From Brevundimonas sp. (GTDB lineage: Bacteria; Pseudomonadota; Alphaproteobacteria; Caulobacterales; Caulobacteraceae): a DNA stretch of 64,000 nt. Of the stretch, positions 16,860-26,048 are shown piece by piece; the first letter of the stretch is position 1; each line of letters starts with the position of its first letter. Where the stretch lies: contig NZ_JACESA010000003.1 of assembly GCF_013912065.1 (NCBI RefSeq), positions 1 through 64,000 on the forward strand. The letters are read 5' to 3'. A model generated the notes under the pieces. That model was given only the letters and a program-made list of their open reading frames with translations. It did not search any database and was not told the DNA's origin. The position numbers and the translations under genes are program-made.

Positions 16860-18797
16860 TTGACCTACCCCGATGCTGAATGTCCGCAGTGGGATGAGTC
16901 CGAACGTCTGGCGGCCCTTAGAGATTACGGAATCCTGGACAGCGAGCGGGAAGCCGCGTTCGACGATCTGGCGGCCCTGGTCGCCCGCATCTGCGAAACC
17001 CCGATCGCCGTGGTCAATCTGATCGACGCCGACCGCCAGTGGTTCAAGGCCGAGGTGGGGCTGGGCGTACGCGAAACGCCGCTGGAGACCTCCTTCTGCG
17101 CGCACGCCCTGCTGCAGGAGGACGGCATGGTCGTCCCCGACGCCTCGGTGGATCCTCGGTTCGACGGCAATCCTCTGGTGACCGGAGAGGCGCATCTGCG
17201 CTTCTACGCCGGTCGGCTGCTGAAGACCCGTGACGGACTGCCGCTGGGCACTCTTTGCGTGCTGGACACCGAACCCCGGCCCGAGGGCCTGAACGAATTG
17301 CAGGAAATGGCCCTGCAGACCCTGGCGGGGCAGGTCATGTCCCAGATGGAGCTGCGGCGCGCCCTGCGTCAGCGCGACGAGAGCGAGAACGCCATCCGCC
17401 GGGCGTTGGAGGCGTCGAACTATGTCGGCGCTTGGGACTGGGACATCGTCGCCGATCGGGTGGTGGCCGACGAGCGGTTCGCGGCGGTGTTCGGCGTAGA
17501 TCCGGCGGTGGCGCGCGCCGGTGCGCCCATCATCGCCTTCACCGGAGCGGTTGACCCGGACGATCAGGAGCGCGTCCAGGCCGAAATCGACACCGCCCTG
17601 TCCGGCGACGGCGCCTTCCAGAGCGAATATCGCGTGCGCAGCAGCGAGGGTCGCGTTCGCTGGATCGCGGCTCGAGGGCAGGTCTATTTTGACGATCACG
17701 GCGCGCCCACCCGCTTCCCCGGCATCGTCGTCGACATCACGGAGCGCAAACAGGCGGACGCCGATCTGGAGGCGATCGCCGCCCGGCTCCGCGCCAGCGA
17801 AGCCCAGTTCCGGGTTCTGGCCGACGCCATGCCGCAGATGGTTTGGTCGACGCGCCCGGACGGTTTTCACGACTACTACAACGCGCGCTGGTACGAGTTC
17901 ACGGGCGTGCCCGCCGGTTCGACCGACGGCGAAGGTTGGAACGATATGTTCCATCCGGACGATCAGACCCGAGCCTGGGAACGTTGGAACCACTCGCTCG
18001 CGACCGGGGAGCCGTACGAGATCGAGTATCGGCTCAAGCATCACTCGGGCGTCTACCGCTGGACCCTGGGCCGGGCGGTCGCGATCCGCAATGACGCGGG
18101 GGAGATCACCCGGTGGTTCGGCACCTGCACGGACATCGACGATCTGAAACGGCTGGAGCAGGGGCGCGAACTGGTCAGCCAGGAGCTGAGCCACCGGATC
18201 AAGAACATCTTCGCGGTGATCACCGCCCTGGTGGCGCTGTCGGCCCGGCAGTATCCCGAGGCGCGGGCGTTTTCGACCTCTCTACGCACGCGCATCACCG
18301 CCCTGGCCCGTGCGCACGAGTTCGTGCGGCCCCATACGGAGACCTCGCGTCCGACCGTGGGCGCCACAACCCTGCACGCCTTCCTTTCGGATCTGTTCAA
18401 GGCCTATGCCGATGACGCGGGCCGGTCGCGGGTCGCCATCGACGGCGACGACGCGGTGTTCGACGATCAGGCCGCGACCTCGGTGGCCCTGCTGTTCCAC
18501 GAACTGGCGACCAATGCCGCCAAATACGGGGCGTTGTCGAACGACGCGGGGAAGATCGAACTGACGACCCGGGCCGACGGCGAACGGTTCGTCCTGACCT
18601 GGACCGAAACCGGCGGTCCTCCACTGTCCGGCCCGCCGACCACCACGGGTTTCGGATCCTCGCTGGCCCAGTTGTCGGTCGAGGGGCAGCTGGGCGGCCG
18701 ACTGGAGCGCCAATGGCGCGCCGAAGGCCTCAAAATTGTGGTGGATTTGCCATCCACGGCGCTTTCTCGCCGACGCGCTGCTGAAAAAGCTCTCTGA
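16860..18797 (+). CDS. HWE-family sensor histidine kinase (GAF-PAS-PAS)
   Basis: A soluble 645-residue kinase without membrane helices. Order: N-terminal GAF (about 20-165, LPLGTLCVLD), two PAS/PAC units (about 180-300 and 310-430), then an HWE/HisKA_2 core with phospho-acceptor H445 in SQELSHRIKNIFAVI, the Arg/Glu-type motif ARAHEFVRP and the N-box LLFHELATNAAKYGALS. The start is a TTG at 16860 with AGAGAGG ending 8 bases before it; no in-frame ATG or GTG fits. HWE kinases in this group feed general-stress or light/redox responses. The single-domain receiver 70 bases downstream is the probable partner. Confidence 0.9.
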   Translation: MTYPDAECPQWDESERLAALRDYGILDSEREAAFDDLAALVARICETPIAVVNLIDADRQWFKAEVGLGVRETPLETSFCAHALLQEDGMVVPDASVDPRFDGNPLVTGEAHLRFYAGRLLKTRDGLPLGTLCVLDTEPRPEGLNELQEMALQTLAGQVMSQMELRRALRQRDESENAIRRALEASNYVGAWDWDIVADRVVADERFAAVFGVDPAVARAGAPIIAFTGAVDPDDQERVQAEIDTALSGDGAFQSEYRVRSSEGRVRWIAARGQVYFDDHGAPTRFPGIVVDITERKQADADLEAIAARLRASEAQFRVLADAMPQMVWSTRPDGFHDYYNARWYEFTGVPAGSTDGEGWNDMFHPDDQTRAWERWNHSLATGEPYEIEYRLKHHSGVYRWTLGRAVAIRNDAGEITRWFGTCTDIDDLKRLEQGRELVSQELSHRIKNIFAVITALVALSARQYPEARAFSTSLRTRITALARAHEFVRPHTETSRPTVGATTLHAFLSDLFKAYADDAGRSRVAIDGDDAVFDDQAATSVALLFHELATNAAKYGALSNDAGKIELTTRADGERFVLTWTETGGPPLSGPPTTTGFGSSLAQLSVEGQLGGRLERQWRAEGLKIVVDLPSTALSRRRAAEKAL

Positions 18798-18867
18798 TTA
18801 AACCAAGTTTGAAACTCTTCCCCATAGTCTGCGTTGTGTCCGCTCCCGAACATAAGTTCCAACCCAA

Positions 18868-19275
18868 ATGAACGCGCGTATCCTCATCATCGAAGACGAA
18901 GCCCTGGTAGCGATGGAGCTGCGCTTCGTGCTGGAAGATCTCGGGCACGAAGTCGTCGGCGTCGCCGCCACGGCCAAGGTCGCGCGCGACATGGCGCGTG
19001 AGATCGACGTCGATCTGGCCCTGGTCGATATCCACCTGTCCGACGGCCCCACCGGCATCGGTCTGGGGCGCGAGCTGGGGCAGGACATGGGGGTGACGGT
19101 GCTGTTCATGACCGCCAATCCGGGCATGGTGCGCGAAGGCGTCGCCGGCACGATCGGCGTCCTGTCCAAGCCGACCGACGAACGCGCCGTTCAGACGGCG
19201 ATCGACTATGCTCTGCGCCGCCGACATGGCGAACCGGTGCAATATGCGCCGCCCGGTCTTCAGCTCTTCGCCTGA
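18868..19275 (+). CDS. Single-domain response regulator
   Basis: A 135-residue receiver with no output domain. Phosphorylation site D54 lies in LALVDIHLSDG, acidic pocket residues in ILIIEDEALVAMEL, the conserved Thr in LFMTAN and Lys in GVLSKPTDE. Receivers of this type next to HWE kinases usually act as phosphate sinks or relays. Its position 70 bases after the kinase supports a pair; the gap suggests either a shared transcript or a short promoter. Confidence 0.9.
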   Translation: MNARILIIEDEALVAMELRFVLEDLGHEVVGVAATAKVARDMAREIDVDLALVDIHLSDGPTGIGLGRELGQDMGVTVLFMTANPGMVREGVAGTIGVLSKPTDERAVQTAIDYALRRRHGEPVQYAPPGLQLFA

Positions 19276-19318
19276 CAGAGACGCGCCCGGCCTTCAGCCT
19301 TCCGAATGAGCCAGAGGC

Positions 19319-20326
19319 TCACCAGACCCCGATCTTCTCGGCTTCCTTGTGGCTGATCGGGCGGTTGGCCTTGGCATGGTCCTCTTCGGCCAGGAAACGG
19401 CTGGCTTCCAGCGCGGCCATACAGCCCATGCCGGCGGCGGTGACGGCCTGACGATAGACGTCGTCGGTCACGTCCCCGGCGGCCCAGACGCCCTCAATGG
19501 CGGTCGAGGCCGTGCCCGGCTTGACCCGCAGATAGCCGCCGGAGTTGACCTCCAACTGTCCCTTGAACAGTTCCGACGACGGGGCGTGGCCGATGGCGAT
19601 GAAGACGCCGTCCGCAGGAATCTCCGTCGTCGAGCCGTCTTTGACATTCTTCAGGCGCACGCCGGTGACGTTGCGGGCCATGCCGTCCACCACGCCGACG
19701 ATCTCTTCGATGGCGACGTTCCAGATCACTTCGACCTTGGGATTGGCGAACAGGCGGTCCTGCAGAATCTTTTCGGCGCGGAACTCGTCCTTGCGGTGGA
19801 TGATCGTGACCTTGGCGGCGAAATTGGTCAGGAACAGCGCTTCTTCGACGGCGGTGTTGCCGCCGCCGACGACGACGACGTTCTTGCCGCGATAGAAGAA
19901 GCCGTCGCAGGTCGCGCACGCCGAGACGCCGAAGCCCTGGTAGGCGGCCTCGGATTCAAGACCCAGCCATTTGGCCTGGGCGCCGGTCGAGATGATGACG
20001 GTCTCGGCCAGAATCTCGTCGCCGCCGTCCAGCTTCAGCTTGAACGGGCGTTGCGACAGGTCGGCGGAGACGACGATGTCATGGATCACTTCTGTTCCAA
20101 CGTGCACGGCCTGGGCCTGCATCTGCTCCATCAGCCAAGGCCCCTGGATGGTCTCGGCGAAGCCGGGATAGTTCTCGACGTCGGTGGTGATGGTCAGCTG
20201 GCCGCCGGGCTGCAGGCCGGCGATGACGACGGGGTTCAGCGAGGCGCGGGCGGCGTAGATGGCGGCGGTCCAGCCGGCGGGGCCGGAACCGATGATGGCG
20301 ACGCGGACGGTACGAGCTTGGGTCAT
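19319..20326 (-). CDS. trxB: Thioredoxin-disulfide reductase
   Basis: A 335-residue NADPH-dependent flavoenzyme that reduces thioredoxin. FAD motif GSGPAGWTAAIYAARA at the N-terminus, redox-active pair in SACATCDGFFYRGK, NADPH-binding VVVGGGNTAVEEALFL, and C-terminal AAGDVTDDVYRQAVTAAGMGC. Length and motif order match the low-molecular-weight bacterial type. It is divergent from a small membrane protein gene. Confidence 0.96.
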   Translation of the reverse strand: MTQARTVRVAIIGSGPAGWTAAIYAARASLNPVVIAGLQPGGQLTITTDVENYPGFAETIQGPWLMEQMQAQAVHVGTEVIHDIVVSADLSQRPFKLKLDGGDEILAETVIISTGAQAKWLGLESEAAYQGFGVSACATCDGFFYRGKNVVVVGGGNTAVEEALFLTNFAAKVTIIHRKDEFRAEKILQDRLFANPKVEVIWNVAIEEIVGVVDGMARNVTGVRLKNVKDGSTTEIPADGVFIAIGHAPSSELFKGQLEVNSGGYLRVKPGTASTAIEGVWAAGDVTDDVYRQAVTAAGMGCMAALEASRFLAEEDHAKANRPISHKEAEKIGVW

Positions 20327-20395
20327 GCGCCTATTTAGGGGCTGATTCCCGTTTGCGCGATGTTAGTCTCGCCTTGGGAGCAAAGGGAGACGGGG

Positions 20396-20674
20396 ATGAG
20401 CGAGAACAAGTCGGCTTTTTTGCCGATCTGCATAGGCGCGGGGATTTCGATGGGTGTGGCGCTGGGCCTGGCCATGGACAATCTGGTCCTGGGCATCTCT
20501 CTGGGCGTGGCCATCGGCGCCGGCCTGGGCGTGTCTCTGAGCAGCGAGAAAGCCAGGTCAAAGAAGGACGACGGGTCAGATGGCGGCGGCCCAGTGGTCC
20601 CGGACGGGGATACCCGTGATCAGGGCGGTCCCGGCGGAAACTCCGACGGCGGCGGAGACGGGGGAGGCGACTAA
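20396..20674 (+). CDS. Small membrane protein with Gly/Asp-rich tail
   Basis: A 92-residue protein of unknown function. Two short hydrophobic glycine-rich segments (FLPICIGAGISMGVALGLAM and LVLGISLGVAIGAGLGVSL) form a probable hairpin, then a charged turn (SSEKARSKKDDG) and a disordered tail rich in Gly, Asp and Pro ending in GGGDGGGD. A GGGAGA ribosome site precedes the ATG at 20396, which is preferred over an in-frame start at 20360. The stop overlaps the end of the convergent ELM1-like gene by 4 bases. Confidence 0.7.
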   Translation: MSENKSAFLPICIGAGISMGVALGLAMDNLVLGISLGVAIGAGLGVSLSSEKARSKKDDGSDGGGPVVPDGDTRDQGGPGGNSDGGGDGGGD

Positions 20675-21663
20675 CGCGCCGTCATAGCCTCCAGCACCGC
20701 GCGAGCGGCGCGCTCGGTTTCGGCCAGCGGGGCATAGGTCCAGCTTTCCAAGGCTCCGTCGAAGGGGCGCGTCGCGCCGCGTTCGCTCAGGTCGTCGTGC
20801 AGACGGGTGAACTTGTCGCCGGACTTCAGCGGGACCATGGGCAGGACGTAGACCGGCTTCCCGGTCGAGGCGGCCTCGGCGGCCATGTTGGCGCTGTCTT
20901 CCGTGACCAGGACCTGGTCGGCGAAGTGCAGGAAGCCGAACAGGGGGTTGTCGCCGCTCCCGTCCCAGATCCAGCCGGGCAGGTCCGACAGGCGCGCGAT
21001 CATGACGGCCTTGGCCGCCTCGGGCGTGCGACGCGAGAAGGTCAGCATCAGCGATCCGCCGGATGTCTGCACGGCGGCGGCGATCCGGTCGGCCAGATCG
21101 GCGGCGTGGGCCTCGGTCAGGTCGAAAGCCTTCGACTTGCCCCCGACCAGGACGGCGACACGGGGATGGGGCAGAGGATCGATCCGGGCCGCGAAGGCCG
21201 ACGCGGCTTCGGCGACGCGATCTGGCGTGATGCGGTGAGGCGAGCCGGTGATCTCGAAGACGTTGTCGCCCGACAGGCCGTCATGGGCCGGGGCGACGAT
21301 CATGTCGTAGCGGTGGTTGGCCCAGCGCGGGTCTTGAGTCTGGACGACGAAGGTCTTGCCGTCGCTCCAGGATTTGACGCGGGTCGAAAGGGGAAGAGTG
21401 GCGCGGCCGGCGGCGATCCACAGGTCAGGCCAGGGCGCGGTCAGGCGCGCAGAAGCCAGCATCGCCGGCGTCTTCAACGCCGACGGCAGGCGGTCGAACA
21501 CCGGCCGCCAGCGGACATGTCGGATCGTGATCTCGGCCGGAGTCAGGCGTTGAACGGCCTCGGCGAGGCCCAGCGCCTGGTTCTCGATCCCGGCGCGGCC
21601 GTCGGAGACGACCCAGATGGAGAGGGGGTCAGAAAAGCGGGGACGAGCGTTCGCCCCCGCCAT
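20671..21663 (-). CDS. ELM1/GtrOC1-family putative glycosyltransferase-like protein
   Basis: A 330-residue protein of the COG3660 'mitochondrial fission ELM1' family. Typical segments are IWVVSDGRAGIENQALGLAEAV at the N-terminus, VVQTQDPRWANHRYDMIVAPAHDGL in the middle and VTEDSANMAAEAASTGKPVYVLPM near the C-terminus, a glycosyltransferase-B-like nucleotide-sugar pocket. In bacteria the family is presumed to act in envelope polysaccharide synthesis; the name comes from a plant paralogue. The ATG at 21663 avoids overlapping greA; another in-frame start lies at 21678. Probably co-transcribed with greA, 5 bases upstream. Confidence 0.82.
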   Translation of the reverse strand: MAGANARPRFSDPLSIWVVSDGRAGIENQALGLAEAVQRLTPAEITIRHVRWRPVFDRLPSALKTPAMLASARLTAPWPDLWIAAGRATLPLSTRVKSWSDGKTFVVQTQDPRWANHRYDMIVAPAHDGLSGDNVFEITGSPHRITPDRVAEAASAFAARIDPLPHPRVAVLVGGKSKAFDLTEAHAADLADRIAAAVQTSGGSLMLTFSRRTPEAAKAVMIARLSDLPGWIWDGSGDNPLFGFLHFADQVLVTEDSANMAAEAASTGKPVYVLPMVPLKSGDKFTRLHDDLSERGATRPFDGALESWTYAPLAETERAARAVLEAMTAR

Positions 21664-21668
21664 CGGAC

Positions 21669-22142
21669 TTATTTCCACTCGACCTTGAGGATCTCGTACG
21701 CCTTCACCCCACCGGGGGTGTTGACCTCGACCACGTCGCCGACCTCTTTCGAGATCATGGCGCGGGCGATCGGCGAGGCGATGGAGACCTTGCCCTTCTT
21801 CACATCGGCTTCGTGTTCACCGACGATCTGGTAGCGGCTCTCGTCCTCGGTGTCCTCGTCCACGACCGTGACCGTGGCGCCGAACTTGACCTGGCTGCCC
21901 GACAGTTTCGACACGTCGATGACCTGGGCGCGGCTGATCTTGTCCTCGATCTCGGCGATCTGGCCTTCGATCCAGCCCTGACGCTCCTTGGCGGCGTGGT
22001 ATTCGGCGTTTTCGGACAGATCGCCATGTTCGCGGGCCTCGGAGATGGCCGCGATGACGCTCGGCCGTTCGACCGACTTCAATTGCTTCAGTTGATCGTC
22101 GAGGACGCGATAGCCCTCGGCCGTCATCGGCACTTTTTCCAT
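21669..22142 (-). CDS. greA: Transcription elongation factor GreA
   Basis: A 157-residue protein that rescues backtracked RNA polymerase by stimulating transcript cleavage. The N-terminal coiled coil carries the acidic tip [21 protein letters not shown], and the C-terminal globular domain has [25 protein letters not shown]. The ATG at 22142 gives the standard [11 protein letters not shown] start; an upstream extension to 22199 is not conserved-looking. Confidence 0.96.
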   Translation of the reverse strand: MEKVPMTAEGYRVLDDQLKQLKSVERPSVIAAISEAREHGDLSENAEYHAAKERQGWIEGQIAEIEDKISRAQVIDVSKLSGSQVKFGATVTVVDEDTEDESRYQIVGEHEADVKKGKVSIASPIARAMISKEVGDVVEVNTPGGVKAYEILKVEWK

Positions 22143-22199
22143 TGGTGTCGTGATTTTTCTGGTTCGCCCGGAGACTGGAAAGACGCGAAATAGGCACAC

Positions 22200-22224
22200 A
22201 AAAGGCCGCGGGGCGGGCGCGGCC
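22200..22224 (-). terminator. Intrinsic terminator between the small membrane protein gene and greA
   Basis: Stem GGCCGCG (22204-22210) / CGCGGCC (22218-22224) with a 7-base loop; read on the minus strand it is followed by TTTTGTG. It sits 65 bases after the end of the 22289-22489 gene and separates it from greA. Confidence 0.65.
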
Positions 22225-22288
22225 GGGCATCAATACTAGGCGTTATCGCTCGAGATTTCAAGCGCCCGGCCGCGATGCATGGCGAAGC

Positions 22289-22489
22289 TCAGGCGCGGGC
22301 GGGCGGCTTGGCCTTGGAATCCCGACGCAGGACGCCCTTGATCAAGCTGTAGGCCAGCCAGCCCACGGCGGCCAGGCCCGCCAGCATGAACAGGGTCGAC
22401 AGGACGGCCGCGCCGGCGGCCATGAAGGCCAGGACGAAGGCCACGGCCGCCGTCAGACCGGCCACGATCTGAATGGTTCTAAACTGCAT
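22289..22489 (-). CDS. Small membrane protein, 66 residues
   Basis: Unrecognised protein with two hydrophobic segments (IVAGLTAAVAFVLAFMAAGAAVLSTLFML region and LAAVGWLAYSLIKGVL) and a basic tail (RRDSKAKPPARA), so probably an inner-membrane hairpin with a cytoplasmic C-terminus. It forms its own unit between a GST gene and an intrinsic terminator. Confidence 0.6.
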   Translation of the reverse strand: MQFRTIQIVAGLTAAVAFVLAFMAAGAAVLSTLFMLAGLAAVGWLAYSLIKGVLRRDSKAKPPARA

Positions 22490-22542
22490 GAGGCCTTAAC
22501 GGCCATGGGCGCGCGAGGTTGCCTCCAAACTCGCGATCGCCG

Positions 22543-23208
22543 TCAGGCGTAGCTGTAGGGCCCGCCCCGCTGCAGGGCCCGCTGATAGGCGGGGCGGTCA
22601 TGGATACGGTGTAGGAAGGCGTTCAGGCGGGGCTTGGTGGAGGCGTCGAAGGCGCGATCGGCCCCGGCCTCGACCGGGAAGCTCATCATGATGTCCGCCG
22701 CCGTGAAATCATCCCCGGCGAACCATTCCGACCGGCCCAGTTCGTCTTCCCAGAAACCGATGTGAGCGCGCAGTTGCGGCTCGACGAAACCGGCCAGGGC
22801 CTTGGCGGCGACGCTTTTGACCAGGGGTTTCAGCAGGGCCGGGGCGCGGCGCGGCAGCATGGAGAACACCAGTTTCAGCAGCAGCGGCGGCATGGCCGAG
22901 CCTTCGGCGTAGTGGAGCCAGTAGGTGAAACGGCGGCCGTCCTCGGTTCCGGCCGCGGGGCGCAGCCGACCCTGGCCGTAGGTGTCCAGCAGATAGTCGA
23001 CGATGGCCCCGGTCTCGGCCACCTTGACGGCGCCGTCCTCGATAACAGGCGATTTGCCCAGCGGGTGGACCGCGACGAGCGCCGGCGGGGCCAGACGGCT
23101 GGCGGGATCACGCTCGTAGCGGATCACCTCGTATTCCAGGCCCAGTTCTTCCAGCAGCCACAGCACCCGCTGGGAACGGCTGTCGTTCAGATGGTGGACC
23201 TTGATCAT
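22543..23208 (-). CDS. Glutathione S-transferase family protein
   Basis: A 221-residue GST. The N-terminal thioredoxin-like domain begins IKVHHLNDSRSQRVLWLLEELGLEYEV, with Ser in NDSRSQRV as the probable catalytic or glutathione-contacting residue, and has GKSPVIEDG and VAETGAIVDYLLDTYG around the cis-Pro and glutathione-binding site. The C-terminal helical domain ends ADIMMSFPVEAG and RIHDRPAYQRAL. The substrate is unknown. A second GST of a different subgroup lies at 59707. Confidence 0.88.
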   Translation of the reverse strand: MIKVHHLNDSRSQRVLWLLEELGLEYEVIRYERDPASRLAPPALVAVHPLGKSPVIEDGAVKVAETGAIVDYLLDTYGQGRLRPAAGTEDGRRFTYWLHYAEGSAMPPLLLKLVFSMLPRRAPALLKPLVKSVAAKALAGFVEPQLRAHIGFWEDELGRSEWFAGDDFTAADIMMSFPVEAGADRAFDASTKPRLNAFLHRIHDRPAYQRALQRGGPYSYA

Positions 23209-23366
23209 GAGGCGGCTCCGTTCGACCAGCCGTGACTATTCCGCGCCGCCGCAGCGGAAGTCCAGACCCATAGGGACGTCCGCCCTGGCCTGCGGCGACA
23301 TCCGCTGATGACCGGCTGCAGAAGGTTTGACGCGCGCGATGGTCAAAGCGATGCTAGCCGTGGGTG

Positions 23367-24659
23367 ATGAGCAGATTCCGACTTCCCGCCTTTTTCACCT
23401 CCCTCAGCTTCGTCGTCGTTTCGGCCCTGGTCGCGGGCGTGGTCGTCGGCGCCCTGGCCCAGGGCGCGGACGCGCCGTGGCTGACCGGCTCTCTGGGCGT
23501 GGTCGAGAGCCTGGGCCAGGTCTGGTTGAACGCGCTACGGATGACCGTCATCCCCCTGGTGTTCAGCCTGTTGGTGACGGGGATCGTCTCCATCGCGGAT
23601 GCGGCCGCAACCGGGCGGATCGCGGCGCGGTCGCTGATGGTGTTCGGCCTGCTGCTGGTCGGGGCGACCCTCTATGCGATCCTGGCGGGACTGGGTCTTC
23701 TGGCGCTGTGGCCGATCAGTCCGGAGGCGGGGCAGGCCCTTCTGGCGGGCGTGCCCGCGGACGTGGCCGCAACCGTCGGCGAGGCGGCGCGGACCGACGG
23801 TCTGCGCGCCTTCCTGGCCAGCCTGGCGCCGTCCAATCTGATCCGGGCGGCGGCCGACGACGGGGTGCTGGCGGTGGTGGTGTTCGCGGTCGCCTTCGGT
23901 TTCGCCGCGACCCGGATCAGGACCGAACTGCGCCGGCCGCTGGCGGGCTTTTTCGAGGCGGTGGCCGAGACCATGGTGGTGATCGTCCACTGGGTGCTGC
24001 TGGCCGCGCCGTTCGGGGTCTTCGCCCTGGCGCTGGGGGTCGGCTTGCGCGCCGGACTGGGCGTGGCGGGCACCCTGGCCCATTATGTCGCCATCGTCTG
24101 CCTGAGCCAGATCGGCCTGATCCTGATCATCTATGTCGTGGCGGTCGTCTGGGGTCGGATATCCCTGCCCAGCTTCGCCCGCGCCGTGGCGCCGGCCCAG
24201 GTGGTGGCGGTCTCGACCCAGTCCTCCCTGGCCAGCCTGCCGGTGATGATCGAACGGGCCCGCGACTGGCTGGGCGTGCCCCAGGCCTCGGCCGGGCTGG
24301 TCCTGCCGCTGGCGGTGGCGGTGTTCCGCATCACCAGCCCGGTCGCCAATCTGGCGGTCTGTCTCTATGTGGCCCAGCTGAACGGGATCGAACTGGGCCT
24401 CGGCGCCCTGGTCGCGGGCGGGCTGACAGCCATCGCCGTCTCCATCGCCTCGGTCGGCCTGCCGGGCCAGGTCAGCTTCTTCGCCGCCATCGGCCCCATC
24501 TGCCTGGCCATGGGCCTGCCGCTGGGGGTGCTGCCGCTGTTGCTGGCGGTCGAGGTCATTCCCGACATCTTCCGCACCGTCGGAAACGTCACCGCCGACC
24601 TGGCGGCGACGCGGATCGTTCAGGGACGAGACACGGTGGAGCCGGCCGAGCCCGCCTAG
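23367..24659 (+). CDS. Dicarboxylate/amino acid:cation symporter (DAACS family)
   Basis: A 430-residue inner-membrane transporter related to GltP/DctA. Eight or more hydrophobic segments are visible, with family features NALRMTVIPLVFSLLVTGI, the serine-rich reentrant loop VVAVSTQSSLASLPVMIERA and substrate-site segments RITSPVANLAVCLYVAQLNG and PGQVSFFAAIGP. It should import acidic amino acids or C4-dicarboxylates with protons or sodium. An ATG at 23367 directly follows an in-frame GTG. Its stop overlaps that of the convergent M20 gene within CTAG. Confidence 0.9.
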   Translation: MSRFRLPAFFTSLSFVVVSALVAGVVVGALAQGADAPWLTGSLGVVESLGQVWLNALRMTVIPLVFSLLVTGIVSIADAAATGRIAARSLMVFGLLLVGATLYAILAGLGLLALWPISPEAGQALLAGVPADVAATVGEAARTDGLRAFLASLAPSNLIRAAADDGVLAVVVFAVAFGFAATRIRTELRRPLAGFFEAVAETMVVIVHWVLLAAPFGVFALALGVGLRAGLGVAGTLAHYVAIVCLSQIGLILIIYVVAVVWGRISLPSFARAVAPAQVVAVSTQSSLASLPVMIERARDWLGVPQASAGLVLPLAVAVFRITSPVANLAVCLYVAQLNGIELGLGALVAGGLTAIAVSIASVGLPGQVSFFAAIGPICLAMGLPLGVLPLLLAVEVIPDIFRTVGNVTADLAATRIVQGRDTVEPAEPA

Positions 24660-25987
24660 TTCGTCTTCGGCATCAGGCCTTCGGCGGCGGCGACCGAGGC
24701 TTCGACCCCCAGGGTGACGGCGGGTTCGGGGGTGATCTTGAACAGGGGCGAATGGTGGCCGGCGGCGGTCTCCACCTCGGCCTCGGGCGTGCCGCCGACG
24801 TTGAAATAGACCCCTTTCACGCCCGTCTCGGGCTGGACGAAATTGGCGAAATCTTCGGCGCCCATGCCCGAACGGGGGGTGTCGCGCAGCACCTGCGGGC
24901 CGAAGGTTGCGGCGAAGATGTCTCGCACTCGCTGGGCGGTCTCGGCGTCGTTGATGGTCGGCGGCGTCGTCTGGACAGAGGAGCGGACGACGATCGGCAG
25001 CCGGTCTTGGGGCACGTTCAGGGCCAGGGCGGTGTTGCGCGCGACCCGGTCTATGCCGTCCAGCAGTTTGGTTCGGACCTCGGGACTGTCGGCGCGGACT
25101 GTCAGCTGAAGTTCGACCTCTTCGGGAATGATGTTGTGCTTGACGCCCCCGTGGATCGAACCGACCGTGACCACGGCGCCCTCCAGGGGATTGACCTCGC
25201 GGCTGCGCAGGGTCTGCAACGAGACCACGATCTGGGAGGCGACGAGCACGGGATCGACGCCCATATGGGGCGATGCGCCATGGGCCCCGACGCCGCGAAC
25301 GGTGATGTCCACGCTGTCCGAGCTGGAATAGGCGATGCCCAGCGGCGCCTCGATCTGACCGGTCGGCGTGTCGGCCGAGACGTGGAAGGCCAGGGCGTAG
25401 TCGGGCTTGGGGAAGCGGGTGTAGAGGCCGTCCTGGATCATGGCGCGCGCGCCGAATATCCGCTCTTCCGCCGGCTGGCCGATCAGGACCAGGGTCCCGG
25501 ACCAGTTGGCCTTGCGCGCCATCATCTGGCGGGCCGTCCCGACCAGAGCGGTGATGTGAACATCATGGCCGCAGGCATGCATCACAGGCTTCTCCACCCC
25601 GTCGGAGTCCATCTGGCGCGCCGTGGAGGCGTTGGCGAGGCCCGAACGTTCCTCCAGCGGCAGACCGTCCATGTCGGCGCGGATCATGACGGTGGGGCCG
25701 GCGCCGTTCTTCAACACGGCGACCACGCCCGTGCCGCCGACCCCGGTGGTGACGTCGTAGCCGAGCGCCGTCAGTTCGCGGGCGAGGCGCGCCGAGGTCT
25801 GGGTCTCTTGCCCCGACAGTTCGGGATTGCGGTGGAACCAGTCGAATAGCTCGGCGAGGTTGGCGTCGTAGTCGGCCTTCACCGCCGCCTTCAGTTCAGG
25901 GGCCTGGGTCTGGGTCTGGGCCTGCGCAGCGCCTGCGCCGGATGCCAGCAACACCGCCATGCTCGCCATTAGTATAGCGCGTTTCAT
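24656..25987 (-). CDS. Secreted M20 family amidohydrolase
   Basis: A 443-residue zinc hydrolase with a cleavable signal peptide (KRAILMASMAVLLASGAGAAQA, about residues 1-24). Metal and catalytic motifs are ADMDGLPLEE, MHACGHDVHITALVG and the carboxylate in QPAEERIFGA; SGMGAEDFANFVQ carries the last ligand region. This is the hippurate/IAA-amino-acid hydrolase subgroup, which removes acyl groups from amino acids, here in the periplasm. Next to an amino-acid/dicarboxylate importer, it could release substrates for uptake (inference). The mature N-terminus begins with a short QTQTQ run. Confidence 0.9.
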   Translation of the reverse strand: MKRAILMASMAVLLASGAGAAQAQTQTQAPELKAAVKADYDANLAELFDWFHRNPELSGQETQTSARLARELTALGYDVTTGVGGTGVVAVLKNGAGPTVMIRADMDGLPLEERSGLANASTARQMDSDGVEKPVMHACGHDVHITALVGTARQMMARKANWSGTLVLIGQPAEERIFGARAMIQDGLYTRFPKPDYALAFHVSADTPTGQIEAPLGIAYSSSDSVDITVRGVGAHGASPHMGVDPVLVASQIVVSLQTLRSREVNPLEGAVVTVGSIHGGVKHNIIPEEVELQLTVRADSPEVRTKLLDGIDRVARNTALALNVPQDRLPIVVRSSVQTTPPTINDAETAQRVRDIFAATFGPQVLRDTPRSGMGAEDFANFVQPETGVKGVYFNVGGTPEAEVETAAGHHSPLFKITPEPAVTLGVEASVAAAEGLMPKTN

Positions 25988-26048
25988 ATCGACCCCCGAT
26001 GTCCCTGCGACGACCTTAAACCGCGAACGTCGTGTGGCAAGGGGGGCG

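Noticed and set aside
18840-18870. GGAAC on the minus strand before the single-domain regulator
   Set aside because: No CGTT at the right distance and it would drive antisense transcription.
19307-19321. TGAGCC/GGCTCA hairpin at the trxB stop as a terminator
   Set aside because: The short stem overlaps the trxB stop codon and lacks a T-run.
23327-25849. Plus-strand open frame of 840 codons across the symporter and M20 genes
   Set aside because: It overlaps two real genes in other frames and has shadow-type composition (Arg/Gly/Ala).
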